From contig NC_064533.1 in assembly GCF_023856365.1 (NCBI RefSeq), forward strand, positions 34,210,118-34,274,117: a stretch of 64,000 bases of DNA, read 5' to 3'. Positions 34,190 through 47,613 of the stretch are shown here, in pieces (the stretch's first letter is position 1; each line of letters opens with the position of its first letter). Both the position numbers and the translations under genes were made by a program. Source of the DNA: Brienomyrus brachyistius. Lineage: Eukaryota; Chordata; Actinopteri; Osteoglossiformes; Mormyridae. The notes beneath the pieces are model-generated. The model did no database searches and was not told the DNA's origin. It saw only the letters and a program-made list of their open reading frames with translations.

Positions 34190-35875
34190 ATATGTATATT
34201 TTACTGAAATATTTTACAGAAACAAATAAGTTTTCATATCTACTGAGGCACAAAACATTAATAGTCTACTGATTGTATCGGCCGATACAGCAACAATCTG
34301 ATGATTAAAAATGAGTCAATATTTACCGCTGATAATTCCCTTTCAAATGGTTACCCATATTACTTTTCACACCTGCACATTAAAGTTATAAAAAATGTCT
34401 GTTGTGTGGAATTATTTTAACGTCATTTGAATCCCATTTTGCAAACATTGCTCTTCTAAAATTTCATGATGAGGATCTAACTTACAAATATACAAATACA
34501 ACACAACAAATTTGATTGCTCACCTGAGACAGTCAAGAATATAAAGAGGTTATGAAACACAAATCCATGCCAATAAAGAAGGCTGCAGTTCTGCCGATTA
34601 ACACTAGTCTGTCAGTAATGCAAGCATTTGATAGCAAAACAAAATCAACACAGACAGTGCAAAATCAAAATATATTACTCAGAAAATTACAGTTTATCAC
34701 ACTTGATGATCAGCCCTTCTCTGTTATAAATGTTATATAAGATGTATTTGGTTATAAAATATAGTTCTCTGGGACTAGAGTTGGTATTTTCTTCGCAAAA
34801 AGTAAATACTTTTCCATATTGTTGTAATGTAATATATCTGTTTTTTTTATTTATTTGGGTGGAGTATCACTTTAAACTTATTTAAACAGAACCTCCAACC
34901 CACCAATCCATGTTCAATATCATTTCAATCTCATTCACAAAGTCCCCTGGGGCCCCTGGCACTTTAACTCCCAGAAAGAGATATTTAGGAAACTTTTTGG
35001 CCTTTTAAAGAACGTAAAATGCTGTTTCGACTTTCGTCAGTGAGTACTATATGGCAAAATCTTTGTTTCATTACCAAATCAACATCACTCGCAGGTATTG
35101 AATTTTAGTCCCGGATATGATGTGTAAAGATTGCACTTGTTCTAGGGATGGTGATATTAACTATTTATGCATAGTTAGAAACACCAAAACAGCAGCACTT
35201 TAATGGGGAAAATACCATGCGCCAATATTGGTTTCTAAAGCGAGTGAACATATCTGTATAATGACAAGATATTGCTTTATAATTAAAGCGGCAGCAGTGT
35301 CTGCAATTCACAGCAGCATTATCTTAGTCTCCAATGAAAAGACATGCAATTAAAGGGCTAGATGATAGCAAAGAAACATTCATTGATATTTCTGGAAAAT
35401 ATTAAACTACAGTTAATAATTGGAGAATGTGAAAACAAAGAATCTCCGGTCGGGGAGCAGTCCCTTTATTCCACATACCCTGCTGGAGGGGGTAGCATCC
35501 TTTCCACTGCATTACAGGCTTCACCTGCATTAGCACTGACTGCAAAACTGAAGCCATGATAGCATGTTATGTGTGCATAATACTTTCTGACACGCTACAA
35601 AGTTTTCATTTGTTTGTTGTACATATTCATAGTCGATTTTTAACTGCTTATCCAATACAGGATGGCAGGAGGTCTGAGATGTTCTCACTGATAGCAAAGA
35701 GCACAGTGCAGGGGGACACCTTGAATGGAATGCACACAATCAAGCCAAATACTCTGGAACTGAAGGCTATATTTCTAAGCCACCGAAAATCAGCCACTGC
35801 AATTCAAGCCAAAAAAGCAATGGGTCAATTGTAATAAGGCTCATGTGAATCATTTAATATCATGTGAGTCATTTA

Positions 35876-36124
<249 letters not shown>

Positions 36125-37403
36125 CTATACAAAAAGAAAGAGCAGAATGTCATTGAACACCAATTACAATTTGTCTAAATTAGTACTCGCTTGACTCACA
36201 TCACTGGTATATTCCTTCCAAGTGTACGTGAAAGGTGATCAACTTCAGTCAGCTCTTCAGTTGGGTTATTCCCTATAGTTTTATTACAAATTTTTATCTG
36301 CTGTACATTGATCATGTATTCAGTCTATTTGCACATTTACACTTTTTTCATTTGCACCACTGCACAATTGCACTTTACATATTCAACGGCAAAAATCCAT
36401 GTTTAAATTTTTGAAGATTAATGTAGGCAACCAATAAACATGCATTTCCTCATTTTTGTTTTCCCCAATAACTTTGGTCACCATAGAATATGGGATCTAC
36501 CACTGGGGACAGACTGCTGTAAATTAATTCACCTAAAATTAATTAATATAAAATGGCTGACACTAGCCTACACTAGCTAGTGACATAGCATGTGAGTTAG
36601 AAGAAGAATGTGGCAATACAGTAACTCCAAAAATCCTGAAAAGCGCAGTCTGGGATTTTGTTGGAAATTTTTATTGTGGGACCCCTACCCTACTTGGTAA
36701 ATGGATAGCATTATACCATAGTGTAATGATTGGACAGTATTATGGTATGAAAAATTAAATACTGCCCAAGCATAGTTAGATTTGTCCCAAGGACAAACCA
36801 AAGGCAGCATTTGGTGATATGATGTCATTTGTTGAAGTTTTAAGCTACTTTATGCATGTAATCAATTGTTTGATATTTTAATTTCATGCTGCAATTTAGA
36901 TGACTTTTATGTAGCTGCTGCTGACATTTCTGTCCAGTGGATAGCTACTGTAAGCAAATGAAAATGTGCTATTGTATGTTACTGCCTCGTCATTTTCCTC
37001 ACTTGAGACACCTGAAGTGAGAGACAGAACTAACCATATTTATTCTGCTACAATATCATTTTAAGAGGCAGCAGAAGCAGCTTGAGCTCATTTCAGTCAT
37101 CCTGAGGCAGGCTTATTCTCAGGCAGCAAACCGTGCTAAGGGGCACGGCTGAAAAACATTTTTTTTTCCTTGGGAAGGAATAGGCCACGACACAGGTGAC
37201 CTATACAACAGTGTGCAGGCCTGGCACTCACGGTGGAGACTTAACACTGAAAAGCTGAACTTGTTGAAGCTATGGGCACATGTCAAGCAGAATGCCTGTC
37301 ACCTCACAGCCTGTCCACTGGCAGAGAAGTCAATTAGGAGCAGTCAGAACCTCTATAGCATGTGAGTGGATGATATCACAGTATCTCTTCCTAAAGAAAG
37401 TGA

Positions 37404-37828
37404 GGTAACACTTTACTTAAGGCCATGTTTTTTGTAATTTATAAACACATTTATAGCAACTAATAATGCATTCATAAAGCATTATAAACATGGCTATAAA
37501 TACTCATCAAAAGGCATAACACATTATAGGCATGTGTATTATCCATTATGAATGCTTTATGAAGCTGTCATCTATAATGTACTATAGATATCAATGCAAT
37601 GCATTAAAATGGTCGGTATAAGCATTAAGGATGCGTTCATACTGATAATACATGATAAAGGTATCAAGTGCATTATAAATGAGAGCTTCATAAGGCAGTC
37701 ATAATGCATAATAATAATGGCTATAATATAAGTCTTCTAATAGATATTTATAGCCATGTTTATAATTACAATGCATTATGAATGTGTTAATAAATTACCA
37801 AAAACATGGCCTTAAGTAAAGTGTTACC
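37404..37828. mobile_element. 425-bp near-palindromic MITE
   Basis: GGTAACACTTTACTTAAGG at the left end is exactly inverted at the right end, and the arms continue pairing for about 80 bp (AACATGGCTATAAAT and ATTTATAGCCATGTT). Flanks GAAAGTGA and AAAAGTGC share 6 of 8 bases, suggesting an 8-bp duplication. Confidence 0.85.
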
Positions 37829-39151
37829 AAAAGTGCACATACCCACTCATCCCCACCATCTATTGGCAGGTATAAAGTGAAAATTAGTCCATCAATGTGG
37901 TGTATCACAAACATCAGTATATCAGTAGTGTGTCACCAATATAAATTCTCTATAGTTTGAAGATATATGTGAAATTCATGAATTGAGATTTTTGCACACT
38001 GTGGGTAATTTATTGCACTTGATTGAGTTACCAGTTAAAACCACATGTGGAGAATCTGCAAACAGACAGAAAGAGCTACTAACCATGACCCAATACCAAA
38101 TATCAAGCTGACCAATTTTATAGTCAATTATAATCACAATATGGTAGCACTTGACATTAATATTAATATTTAACACTCTGGGTTACTTGTTGATCTCACC
38201 TCAGTCCCCATCGAGCAGGAATAAATTTAAAATGTTGCTGGAATATGGCATAAATTGTAAAGTTATTGAATTTGATTATTTGTGCATATAGAAGAGGACA
38301 CAAACTGCCAAATATTACATTATATTCATCTTCTGCAGTGTTAATAATATTAGTATATTGGAAAATAGTGTACTGAACTGATGGGTTTATTTAATCTTAA
38401 AACAAGCTAATCTCAGGCACCGGTGCATTGACTAGCTGTTTTTTTACAGCCATTTATTATTCAAAGGCCTCTAGGCACCTTTTTCAGAAATTACTAGAGT
38501 ATAATGAACACAGATTAAAACACAGAATGCTAATACCATTCAATGAAAAAGTAACCGAACTTATGATTCAATATGCAGAATAATTTCTACCTGAAGGCTA
38601 TAATCCAGCCTAAACAAAAGCAAAAAGTATGAATAAGCATTATTTTAAAAGATAAAAATTATTTTACAACTGGAATCCAAGCTACTTGCATCAAGGCAAA
38701 ACCGGCTATAGAACAGGAAGAGTCTCTTCTGGTTGGGCCACTGAAATGAGTTTTGTGTTTAGGTTCAATGTGTTTTCTAATCTACAGGGACAACAATATT
38801 TAACATATGGGTCAAATTCTCACGCTTTCCAATAAGGAAAAATTTCCCTAATCTTATTATGACTCACTGTTATAAGACTGAGATACAATCGTACCAATGG
38901 TACATTCAAATGAGACCAAACATGAGAGGGGAGGGAAGGATACTATTAGGGAGTCTGTGGCAGCCAACCCGTGGGCCACGGCTTCAGTGGGGCCTGAAGT
39001 GAAGTTACTACGTGTGGCAGTATGATCGTCTGAGCCTAGTCTCATTGGAGCGACCTTGACAATTCTCCTGTATGATGAAAACAGCATAGAGCCAAAGGAG
39101 TCCAGGGCTACAGAGACATGTGGGGGCAGCAGCTTTACTCCAGGTTAAGAC

Positions 39152-39194
39152 CAGAGGTGGAAAGTTCCTTCTAATCCCGAACTTTCCACCTCTG
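39152..39194. mobile_element. Minimal hAT-type MITE (43 bp hairpin)
   Basis: CAGAGGTGGAAAGTTC pairs with GAACTTTCCACCTCTG around an 11-base loop. Flanks GTTAAGAC and GTTAATAT match at 6 of 8 positions. Ends resemble those of the MITE at 27106-27264. Confidence 0.75.
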
Positions 39195-40427
39195 GTTAAT
39201 ATATTTCTTCTGCTTTGATTAAATGTAATGTACATTTGTGGGGAAGCACAACTGAATGGACTATTTTCAGTAACCTATGAAAAAACATTTTAAATATTTT
39301 TCTAGTTACTGGGAAAAAAAATATGAGATTGAACAATATGCCTCGTATCCCCAATGAAATCAATATTAATCTTCATCATATAGATCTGCTGTACTTTAAA
39401 GTGAACTAAAATCAACTCCGATAATGTTCACATTATTTCACGGTGTTTCAGTTTCTTTAAATTGTGTTACTACCACCGTAACTGAACAGTTCTATGTAAA
39501 AAAAACATCCATTTAACAGTTTTAATTGAAATGTTGCAAATTGGTGTGTCTGCAAATTTCTGGTTCTCAGCCAAAAAAAATGGCTGCATTTTGGGAGTCA
39601 TGGCTGTTCATGACTGTTCTTCAGCGTAACTTAGTGGTCACACTGTGGTACATCTGTTTAATGAAACAAAGGAGTCCACTGTCTTCCTAACGGGGTATTT
39701 TCACAATGACTCACTCAACTCTGATGTTGTCACCAGCACCTTTGTCTCTGACATTCATTTATTATGTGCCTGCTTTGATCCCCCCAAGCCTGTGAGTGGC
39801 ACTGTGTCCTTCTGATGAAAAAGTGTGAGACTAACCAACAAAGGTTAATTGCCAATGACTGACTCCACACAGACACAGGCATTGACACCTACTTTGAGGT
39901 ATATTATTTAGTCATATGCATAAATACAAATAAAAACATCTGTTCTGTGATAAGATTATGGAGGGCACTCTGATTATGACCCAACAATGGGGCAACATGC
40001 CATGTTAATTCACTGCCATACCCAATCTCTGGCAGTCCACAAGATAAATAAAAGCTAAGAAAAAACTGTTCACTGAAAATTGGAAAAAGCTGCTGAAAAA
40101 CAAAGCCAGTATCAGTAATTAGTATAGTTTAATTTTTTAACAATATGTACATCCCTTTTCTAATTGTGATTCACAAACCACAATATCAATATTTCAAGTC
40201 ATTTTCAAGCATAAAAATATGGACAGAAAACTGAGCTACAGTTAGAAATAACTAGTACCACTTTAAAAAAAATATATGGAAATGTGTCATTTATTCCTTG
40301 ATTCATTGCAAAAGTTAAATACAAGTTAAACATTCTTGTAAGATACTATCTTCATCACATGTATTTCACTTTGGGAAAAAGTCTTAAATGTAAATGTGTT
40401 TGATTTCCCGGCACCTTTTACCTACAT

Positions 40428-40554
40428 CAGGGGTCTCCAGACTTGGAGAACCCCAGCCCTGCAACATTTTGAGCTGAATCAGTTGTAGTGGAGCAGGGAA
40501 AGAACTAAGCTTTGCTGGGCTGGCACCCTCCAGGACTGGAACTGGAGACCCCTG
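40428..40554. mobile_element. hAT-type MITE with 8-bp target duplication
   Basis: 127 bp, ends CAGGGGTCTCCAG and CTGGAGACCCCTG (perfect inverse). Flanks ACCTACAT (40420-40427) and ACCTACAC (40555-40562) match at 7 of 8. Confidence 0.9.
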
Positions 40555-40839
40555 ACCTACACAGTCCATGATAAAAGCTTAAACAAAATGAACCGAAGCT
40601 TTGTATTCCAAGCACTCTAACTGTTTTGGAAATGTACTCAATGCATGGTAAGTATGAAGTAGTCATCCAGAAACGTTAACTCTATAGCAGTGAGTTATTG
40701 TTAAACATTGTTAAAACTGGCTGCCATTGCCTGTGTAATATCCACACAATTTCTTTGGGGAAACCAAGCTCCCCTCAATGAGCCAATAATGAATAAGCAG
40801 TTCGAAGATGAATGAATGCATTAATTATAACATAGATTT

Positions 40840-41035
40840 CATCCATCTATGCCGCTTTCTCTGGAGAGGGCCACAATGGGCCAGGAGCCTATCCTAGCCA
40901 GCACAGGGCACAAGACAGGGGAATAACCTGGCCAGGATGCCAGTCTATCTCTGGGCACACACACCCCCTGTGGGGAGTTTAGCCAATTCTCATAACCACA
41001 TGATCTTAGAACTGTGGGAAGGAACTACAGTAAAA
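40840..41035 (-). repeat. Degenerate SINE
   Basis: Reverse-oriented: ATCCATCTATGCCGCTTTCT, then AGCCTATCCTAGCCAGCACA, GGATGCCAGTCTATC and GGGGAGTTTAGCCAATTC in the order expected from the tail to the middle of a fish tRNA SINE. Confidence 0.6.
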
Positions 41036-42743
41036 GAAACTTGAGGGAAACTTAGACCAAGTCTGTTCAGCTAGAGTATAACCAGAAAATAAAAAATGTT
41101 CAAAATGCAAATGCTGAAAGAGTGGAACAATTGAATCAATTCTTTATAAGTATTATGAGGAGACACATTCTGTGCAAATCCTGCTTTATCACTAATAATA
41201 CAAAAGTAGGCTTTTGCCGTAACTGCCACACAATACTGTAGACAAATATAAATACAACCATTTCACACTCTCTCCCAAGGACATATGAAGGACAGAAGTA
41301 GAATGGATAAAAACTGGAGAAGGTAGCCTCAGAATGGTAGAAAAAATGTAAGCACAGTATAGAGGAAAGAAAAAGAAATGAGATAAGGGTTTTGGTCATG
41401 ATATTATATTATATTGTTGTTTATCTGAACACAGGTAACAAACAACCCTGAAGTACAATTTGTTCAGTTTTGTCTTTTTGCCTAGCTCTACAAAGAATGG
41501 TAGCTCACAGCAGACAGCCCTCATGGGGCTTACTCAATTTTCTTTCTATTTCAATACAGATCAGAATCTAGGGAGGAGTTTCAATGTCTTACGATAATGC
41601 ATAGAATGATTCTAAGAGCAGCTAATTCAAGTGTTTCAAGAGGTTTACTAAATCAGAGTTAAATTGCTTGAAAGAAATAGGCGCTTTGGGCTTAAATTTT
41701 TATAATTTATTCAGAGTACAACAGGTACACCTATCCCAGGGCAGGTTATTTAATCATCTGCGCTGGTTGTTGAATAATATATTGTTGTTGGAATATTGCT
41801 GCTCTATCTTAGGTTAGTCTAGCTACTCTGGTTCAGCAGGGATTGCTGTTGCCATGGACACCCTCCACAATCTTGTCCATAGGGTACCCACAGTACACAG
41901 CTTGGGGTGTCTTATGCCAGTCTAGAGTAATGTACAATGAAAAACAGAACTTATTTGGCTCACATGGCTTTGAACATCTTGCAAATTTGTGTAAGGGCAA
42001 ATGATCAAAAATGATCTATTTTCATGAAATCTTTTTTTCAAAATAGTTAAGGACAATGAATAGGGTTGTAGAAATCAAAATTGGTTGTACAACACCGTTT
42101 ACAAAAAGGCTGGAATGCTGTGTAAAATGTAAATAAATACAAAATGCAGTGATTTACAAATCATATAAACCCATATTTAATTGTCAATGCTGACACTGAG
42201 AAATTTTGTTTTATGAAAAATTTATGCCCAATTTCAATTTTATGCCAGCACCACATTTTAAAAACATGTGTACCACTGTGCTGCATCACCTCTTCTTTTA
42301 TCAACACTCTGTAAACGTTTGGGAACTGAGGAGACCAGTTGCTGGAGTTCTGAAAGTGAAATGTTGTGCCATTCTTTAATGACATAGGATTTTAACTGGT
42401 CAACAGTTCAGGGTCTCCTTTGTGGTGTTTGTTATTTCATGACTTGCCAGATGTTTTCAGTGGGTGACAGGTCTAGACTGCAGGCAGGTCAGTCTAGCAC
42501 CTGGCCTTTTCTACTACAGTCATGCTGTTGTAATATACTCAGAGTGCGGTTTCACATTGTGTTGCTGAAATACGCAAGGCTTTCTCTGAAAAAGACATTA
42601 TGTAGATCACAGCATATGTTGCTCCAAAACTTGTACGGAGGACACGGCCTCCATGATTTCCAAAAAAGAATTTGAAATTTTGATTCATCAGACAACAGAA
42701 CAGCTTTCCATTTTGCCTCAGTCCAACTTAAATGAGCTTGGGC

Positions 42744-43803
42744 TGTCATGGATCCGGACAGGTTTCGAGAGGGGATGAGGCATAGTGCAGGTTGGAGCAG
42801 AAATGGACAACCCACTGGTGGCTCACAGGACAAACGGGGATTTATTCTCAAAACAGAAAACACTAAGAACACTACAAAAAACTAAAAGGACCACAAGGGG
42901 TCAAAAAAACTAAAGGGGATAAACAAAGACTGCGGCTTCGGCATTGGCTTATCTTCCTTGCTCTCCTCTCTCTATTTGACTATCCCTGCCGGCCCCTGGA
43001 GGATGGGCTTCCCCTTTGAGTCTGGTCCCTCTCAAGGTTTCTTCCTTCTAGGGAGTTTTTCCTTGCCACTGTCGCCTATGGCTTACTCACTGGGGGCTTT
43101 GGGTGAGGATACTGTAAAGCGCTTTGAGACAATGTAATGTTGTGATAATGCGCTATATAAAAATAAATTTGTTGTTGTTGTTGTTGTTGACTAAATTTAC
43201 AAAGGGGGAATCAGGCAAGTAGGCAACAAACCGCAACAAACCATCACAAACATACAAAACATCCACAATCAACAGAATCATACTAATCACAATCAGAACC
43301 TTCACAATCACAAACAATAAACCACTAGGGACTAAAACTCAGGCAGGAACTTAAATACAAAAACTGAACAGGGTGATGACACGCAGGAGTGAAACAGACA
43401 ATTAACCAACAGGGGAAGGTACAGGACAACAAGCAATCAGGAAACACACAAGGGCAGGTACAAGAACGGGCAACAGGTGAAACTAATTAACTCAACTGAG
43501 CAGGGAAACTAAGAACTAACCAAGGAAACAGAGAAACAGAAACTAACACTGGGGAGTAAGAGACAGACAGAAACACAAGCATGGGCACAAAGAATTTAAC
43601 CAAAACTAAATGCAATTCACAAGATACAGGAACTCATACAATGAAACACTAGGGAACAAAATACAAAAAGATGGGATTCAAACATGGGACAGAAGAGTTC
43701 ACAGACAAGGGAGCAGGGGAAAACACAAAAACAGACAACACGAGGGACAGGATGACCAGCAACGCCTGCTGGCCAAACAGGGAAGGAACAGAGTGGGACA
43801 ACA
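42744..43803 (-). mobile_element. Solo LTR inserted in element A (element C)
   Basis: Read on the minus strand it starts TGTTGTCCC and ends ATGACA. GAATAAATCCCCG near its end gives a poly-A signal, and GTATTTAAG a TATA-like box. Five-base flanks TGGGC and GGGGC differ at one base, as expected of an old target duplication. About 260 bp of its length is a SINE-like insert (42932-43190). Confidence 0.7.
42932..43190 (+). repeat. SINE/L2-tail-like insert with (TTG)n tail (element D)
   Basis: Contains GGGAGTTTTTCCTTGCCACT and AAGCGCTTTGAGACAATG ... GCGCTATATAAA, a very common fish retroposon 3' tail, followed by TTG repeats at 43171-43190. It sits inside the solo LTR. Confidence 0.7.
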
Positions 43804-44361
43804 GGGGCTGATGCATTTGTAGGTCATTTTTAGATATGGTTTCATCTTTGAGTATCATCTTGCATTTGTGGATTCAGTGACAAACTGTGTTCACAGACAA
43901 TAATTTTCGGAAGTGTTCCTGAGCCCATGCAGTGATTCCCACTATAGAATCATGTCCGTTTTTAATGCATCGGCACCTGAGGGCCTGAGGATCACGGCTA
44001 TCCAGTACTGGTTTTCAGCCTTGTCCCTTGCGTACAGAGATTTCTCAGGATTCACTGAATCTTTTAATGATATTATGTACTTTACATGATGAAATTCCCA
44101 TATTCTTTGCAATACTACATTGATGAACATTTTTAAACTGTTGCACTTTTTGCCCACGCAATCTTTGGCAGAATAGTCTTCACTGCACAGAGGCTCTTTT
44201 TATACCCAATCATGTTAATGACTTTTTGCCAATTAACCTAATTCATTGTGAAATATTCAACCAGGTGTTTTGTTTTAGCATTAAACAACTTTTCCAGTCT
44301 TTTGTTGCCACTGTCCCAACTTTTGTGAAATGTGTTGCTGCCATGAAATTCAAATTGAGCA

Positions 44362-45921
44362 TATAAAGTGGGTATGAAAGGTATACACACCCCTGTTAAA
44401 TTGCCAGGTCTTTTGATAGACCACACATTTCGAACCTTTCTCGCCTTTAATGTGACCTTTAACATTTTAACATGTAGAGTTCAATTGAAAAACAAACAAA
44501 TCTGTTAGGGGGGAAATATAAAAAATAAAAATGTGAAATTAGCTAGTTGCATAAATGTTACACCCATAAACTAATACTTTGTTGAAGCACCTTTTGATTT
44601 ACCTACAGCATTCAGTTATTTTGGGTTCACACCTGCCATCAATTAAAGTGACTCTGATTAACCACGCATACATTTCTGCTATCTAGTAGGATTTTCCTGA
44701 TGTTTACTCAGTTGCATTCTACAGCAAAAGCCATAGTTCACAGAGAGCTCACAAAGCATCAAAAGGATCTCATTGTTGAAAGGTATATATCAGAAGAAGG
44801 GTACAAAAAAAATTCACGACATTAGATATACCAAGGCACACAGTGAAGAGTGTCATCAAGAAGTGGAGAAAATATGGGACAACACTGTCATTACCGAGAA
44901 CTAGATGCCGCTCTGAACTTAATGAAAATCCAACAAAAGGCTGCCAAGAGGCCACAGCAACACTGAAGGAGCTGCAGAAATTTATGGCAAGTACTGGTTG
45001 TGTACTACATGTGACAACATTTTCCTGTATTCTCCATATGTCTGGACTAAGGGGTAGGATCACAAGAACACTTAATCTTAATCTTAAAACATCCAGGCTT
45101 TGCAAAAAATACCCAAAAGCACGTGGGAAAATGTGTTGTGGTCTGATGAAACCAAGGTTGAACTTTTGCCATGATTTGCACAAAAAGGTATATTTGGTAC
45201 AAAAACACTGCACATCACTAAAAGAACACCACACCCACACTGAAGCATGGTGCTGGCAGCACCATCCTTTGGGGTTGTTTTTCTTAAGCTAGAAATGGGG
45301 CTTTAGTCAAGGTGGAAGGAATTATAAACAATTAATTTTTGCCATAAACCTTCAGGTGTCTGCTGGAAAGCTGCAGGTGAAGAGGACTTTCACCTTCCAG
45401 CATGACAATGACAATGACCTCAAGCACACTTCCAAATCAACAAAAGAATGTCTTCAGAAGAAGAAAATGAAGGGTTTGGAATGGCCCAGCCTGAGCCCAG
45501 ACCTAAATCCAACTGAAAATTTGTGTGGTGACCTGAGGAGGGCTGTGCACAAGAGACACCTTCATAATCTGACAGATTTGGAGCGCTTTTGCAAGGAAGA
45601 GAGGACAAATATTTCCAAGTCAAGATGTGGCACACTGACAGACTCCTACCCAAAAAGTCTGACTGCTGTAATTAAGCCAAAAAGTATTAGTGCTTCAACA
45701 AAGTATTAGTTTATGGGTGTGCACACTTATGCAACCAGCTTATTGAACGCTTTTAATTTTTTACAAATATATTTTTCCCCCTAACAGATATGTTTGTTTT
45801 TCAATTGAACTGTGATCACATTAAAAGATGGGAAAATTTAAAGATGGGATTTATCCTAGTCTTATTTTTTTACATCACAAAAATATGGCATTTTTTACAG
45901 GGGTGTGTACAACTTTTTATA
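44362..45921 (+). mobile_element. Inner Tc1-like transposon (element B)
   Basis: Long terminal inverted repeats of about 200 bp: TATAAAGTGGGTATGAAAGG on the left and the inverse beginning TATAAAAAGTTGTACACACC on the right. ACACCCATAAACTAATACTT recurs inverted in both. It landed at a TA in element A. The plus strand holds a transposase remnant from about 44745 to 45709: ELTKHQKDLIVERYISE, VIKKWRKYGTT, then FQHDNDNDLKHTSKS (second Asp) and WPSLSPDLNPTENLCGDLRR (catalytic Glu region). A stop and frameshifts inactivate it. Confidence 0.88.
44745..45709 (+). pseudogene. Tc1-like transposase pseudogene of element B
   Basis: Cut-and-paste DDE transposase of Tc1/mariner type, normally about 340 residues. 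Order kept: N-terminal DNA-binding part (44745-44900), linker, catalytic half (45356-45709). The frame is interrupted near 44820 by a stop and shifts again before 45356. Confidence 0.8.
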
Positions 45922-46446
45922 TCTACTGCATTTGTCATAAAACAATACAATTTATCAGTCTCAGCATTTGGTATGCGGTCTTCATTCTATTTTCAATTAG
46001 ATATGGGTTTATAAGATTTGCAAATAATTGCATTTATATACATTTTACACAGCATCCCAAATTTTATGGAAACAGTTGTATAAAAGAAATAAAATCTATA
46101 TTAACAAAATATCAATTCTGAAAGCACAGACAGAGTACTCAAACAGGAGAGTTTAGGACAATGGCTTGCAAGGTTGAGTGTGGCTGCTTAAATCATACTT
46201 TCACTCAAAATTATTAATCAGTGCCCTGGAAAACAGGACAGTTGCCTGGTAATGTTTGATATGAAGGACTTAACTAGAGAGTACCAAGAGTGTCTGGCAC
46301 TTAACAGACATAATAACAAAATGTAACTAATGTGTAAAATAATCAAATTATTATCCTTATAGCCTCAGCTACTTCTTCCCTGTGAAATTTTCTGAGGTAC
46401 TGTGTCTCCATTGTCATTACTGAGACTCATCTGTTTTGCTTGCTTG

Positions 46447-47393
46447 TAGGGCTGAACGATTTGGGGAAAATATCTAATCATGATTATTTCTGACACGATT
46501 ACGATTTGATTTGCAATATAATTTTTTATGTTAAGCTTCACTTCAATATTCAGTGTGTAGTAAATTTAACATATGACGCAGCATTACCACATGAGATACC
46601 ATCAAAATATTAACTGGTCTATATTCTAATGAAAGGATGAGAATTTAAAGATGTGGTGTGTTAAATAAAGTAATAAGTAAAACACTTGCAGCAAAAAGAA
46701 AAACAATAGCGATCTTACACCTAACACTGATTAGCCCCCTAATAACATTAGAACCGCATTTTCCCACGCCAGCGAACAAGCAAGAACTACTTCGGTGTAT
46801 GCAGCCTTTTTGTTTGCCCTAATGTGTTATTAGTGTTAATAACAGCAGCGAATCTAACACTCTCAACCAAAAAGCTGTCCTCCACTGCTGTGAGAATTGT
46901 TGTTTTGAAGGGTTAGCGGTATGCTAATGATATTGCCCATTACAAAAACAAAAGGCATTGCTAAAGGTATGTCGCTGCTGGTGGTTAAAAGGAGGTCGCC
47001 GGTTCTATTGATGATAGGACCTTTCTGAAACAATAACGGACCATGAAATAGGAAGGCAATTCACTTATAGCTCAGTTGCGGAATCAGTATTTTTTCCGCA
47101 CCGTGAATGCAAGATTTCCTTTGGCTTTCATGTGTTTGTTGTTTGTGGGCCTCTGGGCCGTCTTATTAGGCCACTTCTGATTGGTCAGCATGACTGGCAC
47201 GCGAGAAGCACGGCACTTGTGATTGGTAAGAATGACTGTCAAACAGGGAGCACGGCATGAATTTGTAAAACTATTCTCATAACAGTTGGATGTGCTGTAC
47301 AATGTATATCCTAAATTGCAGCCTTTGCGATTTGCTAATCTTTTTGTTTAAAATTGCGATTTCGATTTAAAATCGTTAAATCGTCCAGCCCTA
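46447..47393. mobile_element. hAT-type non-autonomous transposon
   Basis: 947 bp, ends TAGGGCTGAACGATTT and (inverted) TAGGGCTGGACGATTT. Flanks CTTGCTTG (46439-46446) and CTTGTGTG (47394-47401) match at 6 of 8. The subterminal parts are rich in CGATT / AATCG words. No transposase frame. Confidence 0.85.
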
Positions 47394-47515
47394 CTTGTGT
47401 GTTGTCTGAACTTTTCCTGTTCTTATTCTGATTTTAGGTTACATGCAGTACTGTTTTTATATTTAGATTTTGCTTATCGGGTGAACTTGTTGGATTTAAG
47501 GTGGACTGGGCAAAA

Positions 47516-47613
47516 TGTAAGTGAACGAATATGAAGTCCATTTAAACTGTGGTACCTTAAATGCTACAAGTTACCCCGATAAGCCACTAACCCCGCTTCG
47601 TAGTACAGGCTAC
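47516..47613. repeat. Half copy of the 10156-10429 MITE family
   Basis: Shares TAAGTGAACGAA, CCATTTAAACTG, GGTACCTTA and a CGCTTCGTAGTACAGGC end with that element. Only one end is present. Confidence 0.6.

Larger units (their letters stand above)
42088..46080 (-). mobile_element. Outer Tc1-like transposon (element A), split by later insertions
   Basis: Ends TACAACACCGTTT and (inverted) TACAACTGTTTCC. Terminal inverted repeats extend about 100 bp through GCTGTGTAAAATGTA. The minus strand carries decayed transposase: helix-turn-helix sequence near 43942-44157 and, near 42640-42745, WTEAKWKAVLLSDESKF, which holds the first catalytic Asp. Two insertions break it: element C at 42744-43803 and element B at 44362-45921. 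Without them the element would be about 1.4 kb. Confidence 0.85.

Noticed and set aside
42552..42872. 106-codon minus-strand frame as a gene
   Set aside because: Chimera of the solo LTR end and a Tc1 transposase remnant (WTEAKWKAVLLSDESKF).
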